Positions 4,951-6,738 of a DNA stretch of 6,738 nt are shown here, one piece after another. The translations under genes and the position numbers were made by a program. Under the pieces are notes generated by a model that saw nothing but the letters and a program-made list of their open reading frames with translations, was not told the DNA's origin and did not search any database. The DNA is from Acidimicrobiaceae bacterium. Its GTDB lineage: Bacteria > Actinomycetota > Acidimicrobiia > Acidimicrobiales > RAAP-2. Where the stretch lies: the NCBI GenBank assembly GCA_003157945.1, contig PMFY01000460.1, positions 1-6,738 on the forward strand. Reading direction: 5' to 3'. Each line of letters opens with the position of its first letter. The first letter of the stretch is position 1.

Positions 4951-4959
4951 CGACGGGCC

Positions 4960-6258
4960 ATGGCCCTGCGACGACTCGACCTACGCGGCTTCGACGGTGA
5001 CCGCCGGGCGCTGTCCGACCTGCTGCCGCGTCCGGTGGACGAACAGGACCGGTCGTCGGCGGCGGTGGCGGCCATCATCGCCGACGTCCGGACCGACGGC
5101 GACGCCGCCCTGCGTCGACTGACCGCCACCTTCGACCGCGTGGAGCTGGATGAGCTCCGCGTCCCGACCGGGGAGATCAGCGCCGCCCTGGCCCGCATCC
5201 CGCACGATCTGCAGGAGGCCCTCGACGTCGCCCACGACCGGATCCTGGCGTACCACGCGCACGAGGCGTCCGACGCGCCCGACGACTTCACGAACGGTGG
5301 GATCACCGTGCGCCACCTGATCCGGCCCGTCGCCCGCGCCGGCTGCTATGCACCGGGTGGACGCGCCCGCTATCCGTCGACCGTCCTGATGTGCGCCGTG
5401 CCCGCCCACGTGGCCGGGGTGCGCGAGATCGTCCTGTGCGTGCCGCCGGGCCCCGACGGCCGGGTGGACGACGCCACGCTGGCGGCCGCGGCCGTGGCGG
5501 GCGTGACCGAGGTCTACGCCGTGGGCGGGGCCCAGGCCGTCGCCGCCATGGCCTACGGAACGGAGTCCATCGCCGCCGTCGACGTCATCGTCGGTCCGGG
5601 CAACCGCTATGTGGCCGAGGCCAAACGGCAGGTGTCGGGCGTCGTCGGGGTCGCCTCGGCGTTCGCCGGGCCCTCCGAGGTGGTCGTCATCGCCGGACCC
5701 GACACGCCCAGTGAGCTGGCCGCCATCGACCTGGTGGTCCAGGCCGAGCACGGTCCCGACGGGCTCGCCTGGCTCATCACCTGGTCCGAGGAGCTCATCG
5801 ACCGGGTGGATGCCGCGGTGGACCGGATCGTCGCCGCGTCGCCGCGACGGGCGGACCTCGAGGCCACACTGGGATCGGGGGGCTACGCCGTCCTGGTGGA
5901 CGGTCCGAAGCGTGCCTGTGCGGTGTCGAACGTGGTGGCCCCCGAGCACCTCGAGATCCTCACCGACGACGCCCCGTCGCTCCTCTCGCACATCGACTCG
6001 GCGGGCGCGGTCTTCCTCGGGACCAACGCCCCGGCCAGCATCGGCGACTACCTGGCGGGACCCAACCACGTGCTGCCGACGAACCGGACGGCCCGTTTCG
6101 CCAGCGCCCTGCGGGTCGACGACTTCCGCAAGCACATCCACGCCGTGAGCCTGACCGACGAGGCCGTGCGCGCCCTCGGTCCCCACGTCGAGACCCTGGC
6201 CGAGACGGAGGGCCTGCCGGCCCACGCCCAGTCGGTCCGGCTGCGGTGGCCGGGATGA
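4960..6258 (+). CDS. hisD: Histidinol dehydrogenase (HisD)
   Basis: Catalyses the last two steps of histidine synthesis, oxidising L-histidinol via the aldehyde to L-histidine with two NAD+. The 432-residue length fits the family (E. coli 434). Visible motifs are PGGRARYPSTVLMCAVPAHV (132-151), AVGGAQAVAAMAYGTE (187-202), VDVIVGPGNRYVAEAKRQVSG split as VDVIVGPGNRY (207-217) and VAEAKR, AGPSEVVVIAG (236-246), IDLVVQAEHGPDG (256-268), NVVAPEHLEI (324-333) and IGDYLAGPNHVLPT (361-374). The expected zinc ligands are Gln261, His264, Asp363 and His422, and the catalytic pair is Glu329-His330; all are present. Oddities: the segment before AGPSEV reads GVASAF rather than the common GIDxxAGPSE form, and QAEH is followed by Gly rather than Asp. 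The ATG at 4960 fits the family and has TAGCAT upstream. It overlaps hisC by 4 nt (ATGA), so the two are translationally coupled. Confidence 0.97.
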   Translation: MALRRLDLRGFDGDRRALSDLLPRPVDEQDRSSAAVAAIIADVRTDGDAALRRLTATFDRVELDELRVPTGEISAALARIPHDLQEALDVAHDRILAYHAHEASDAPDDFTNGGITVRHLIRPVARAGCYAPGGRARYPSTVLMCAVPAHVAGVREIVLCVPPGPDGRVDDATLAAAAVAGVTEVYAVGGAQAVAAMAYGTESIAAVDVIVGPGNRYVAEAKRQVSGVVGVASAFAGPSEVVVIAGPDTPSELAAIDLVVQAEHGPDGLAWLITWSEELIDRVDAAVDRIVAASPRRADLEATLGSGGYAVLVDGPKRACAVSNVVAPEHLEILTDDAPSLLSHIDSAGAVFLGTNAPASIGDYLAGPNHVLPTNRTARFASALRVDDFRKHIHAVSLTDEAVRALGPHVETLAETEGLPAHAQSVRLRWPG

Positions 6259-6738
6259 CGGGCGGGCTGCCACCCGTCCGCCCGGATCTGGCCGCGCTGG
6301 AGGGCTACCACTCGGCCCAGGTGGACGTCGACGTCCGTCTCAACACCAACGAGTCGCCGCTGCCGCCGCCCGAGGCGTGGCGGCGGGAACTGGCCGAGGC
6401 CGTCACCGCCATCGACTTCAACCGCTATCCGGACCGCGCGGCCGTGGAGCTCCGCCAGGCCCTGGCCGACAGCCACGGCGTGACGCTCGACGAGATCTTC
6501 TGTGCCAACGGGTCCAACGAGGTGCTCCAGTGCCTGCTGCTGGCCTACGGCGGGCCCGGGCGCACCGCGGCGCTGTTCGAGCCGACGTACACCCTGCACC
6601 GCCACATCGCCCGGATCACCGGGACGTCGGTGGCGGCCGGCGCCCGGCGGGACGACTTCGCGCTGGACCTCGACGTCGTGGCCGAGGTCGTGGCCGCGTC
6701 CGACCCCGTGCTCACCTTCCTCTGCTCGCCCAACAACC
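6255..6738 (+). CDS. hisC: Histidinol-phosphate aminotransferase (HisC), 5' part, runs off the right edge
   Basis: A PLP-dependent class I/II fold aminotransferase that converts imidazole-acetol phosphate plus glutamate to histidinol phosphate. It acts two steps before histidine, just ahead of histidinol phosphatase. The visible 161 residues contain family landmarks: LNTNESPLPPP (29-39), DFNRYPD (54-60), the phosphate-binding ANGSNEVLQ (84-92), FEPTYTLHRHIA (108-119) with the conserved Tyr112, and FLCSPNN (155-161) at the edge, where PTG would normally follow. The catalytic lysine lies beyond the window. ATG at 6255 shares ATGA with the hisD stop, the usual sign of coupling, and starts close to the family N-terminus; upstream G-rich sequence could serve as a weak ribosome site. 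The order hisD-hisC is typical of actinobacterial histidine operons, so later his genes probably follow. Confidence 0.95.
   Translation, partial: MTGGLPPVRPDLAALEGYHSAQVDVDVRLNTNESPLPPPEAWRRELAEAVTAIDFNRYPDRAAVELRQALADSHGVTLDEIFCANGSNEVLQCLLLAYGGPGRTAALFEPTYTLHRHIARITGTSVAAGARRDDFALDLDVVAEVVAASDPVLTFLCSPNN

Noticed and set aside
4955..4966. GGGCCATGGCCC palindrome spanning the hisD start codon
   Set aside because: It arises naturally from a GCC-rich context around ATGGCC and is most likely chance; no other operator features are seen.
4981..6273. 430-codon minus-strand open frame
   Set aside because: It is an exact antisense shadow of hisD, Gly/His/Asp-rich and without motifs.

Overview
The window is high-GC DNA with strong G/C preference at third codon positions. 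It carries a mycothiol synthase gene (mshD), and mycothiol is made essentially only by Actinomycetota. The protein sequences and the frequent leaderless-looking starts fit an actinobacterium; a deep lineage such as Acidimicrobiia is possible, but that is a guess.

Layout. Positions 1-309, minus strand: the middle part of an FAD-dependent (phytoene-dehydrogenase-like) oxidoreductase. Its FAD-binding N-terminus should sit next to the upstream gene but is missing. 306-1178, minus: a two-domain MerR-family regulator whose stop overlaps a GTG. 1293-1748, minus: a MaoC-type (R)-3-hydroxyacyl-thioester dehydratase resembling mycobacterial HtdZ/Rv0130. 1867-2559, plus: a VIT1/CCC1-family metal transporter, divergent from the dehydratase. 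2578-3519, minus: mshD, convergent with the transporter. 3571-4242, plus: nth (endonuclease III), divergent from mshD across a 51-bp gap that holds a perfect 12-bp palindrome. 4243-4653: about 410 bp without a gene. It is lower in GC, rich in inverted repeats, and ends in a perfect 12-bp-stem hairpin with a UUCG loop; it may hold a small structured RNA. 4654-4851, minus: a 65-residue helical protein of unknown function. 4960-6258, plus: hisD. 6255 to the right edge, plus: the first half of hisC, overlapping hisD by 4 nt.

hisD and hisC form the start of a histidine operon (last oxidation step and the transamination step). mshD, nth and the iron/manganese transporter are housekeeping or stress genes (thiol redox buffering, oxidised-base repair by a 4Fe-4S enzyme, metal export or sequestration). 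Adjacency alone does not make them one system.

Nearly every start lacks a Shine-Dalgarno but has a TANNNT-type -10 box 6-9 nt upstream, several as GGTAGnnT. This suggests widespread leaderless or near-leaderless transcription.

No mobile element, CRISPR array, tRNA, rRNA or defence system is visible. The items most worth a second look are the truncated oxidoreductase junction near 309, the mshD/nth palindrome, and the structured low-GC island at about 4310-4600.
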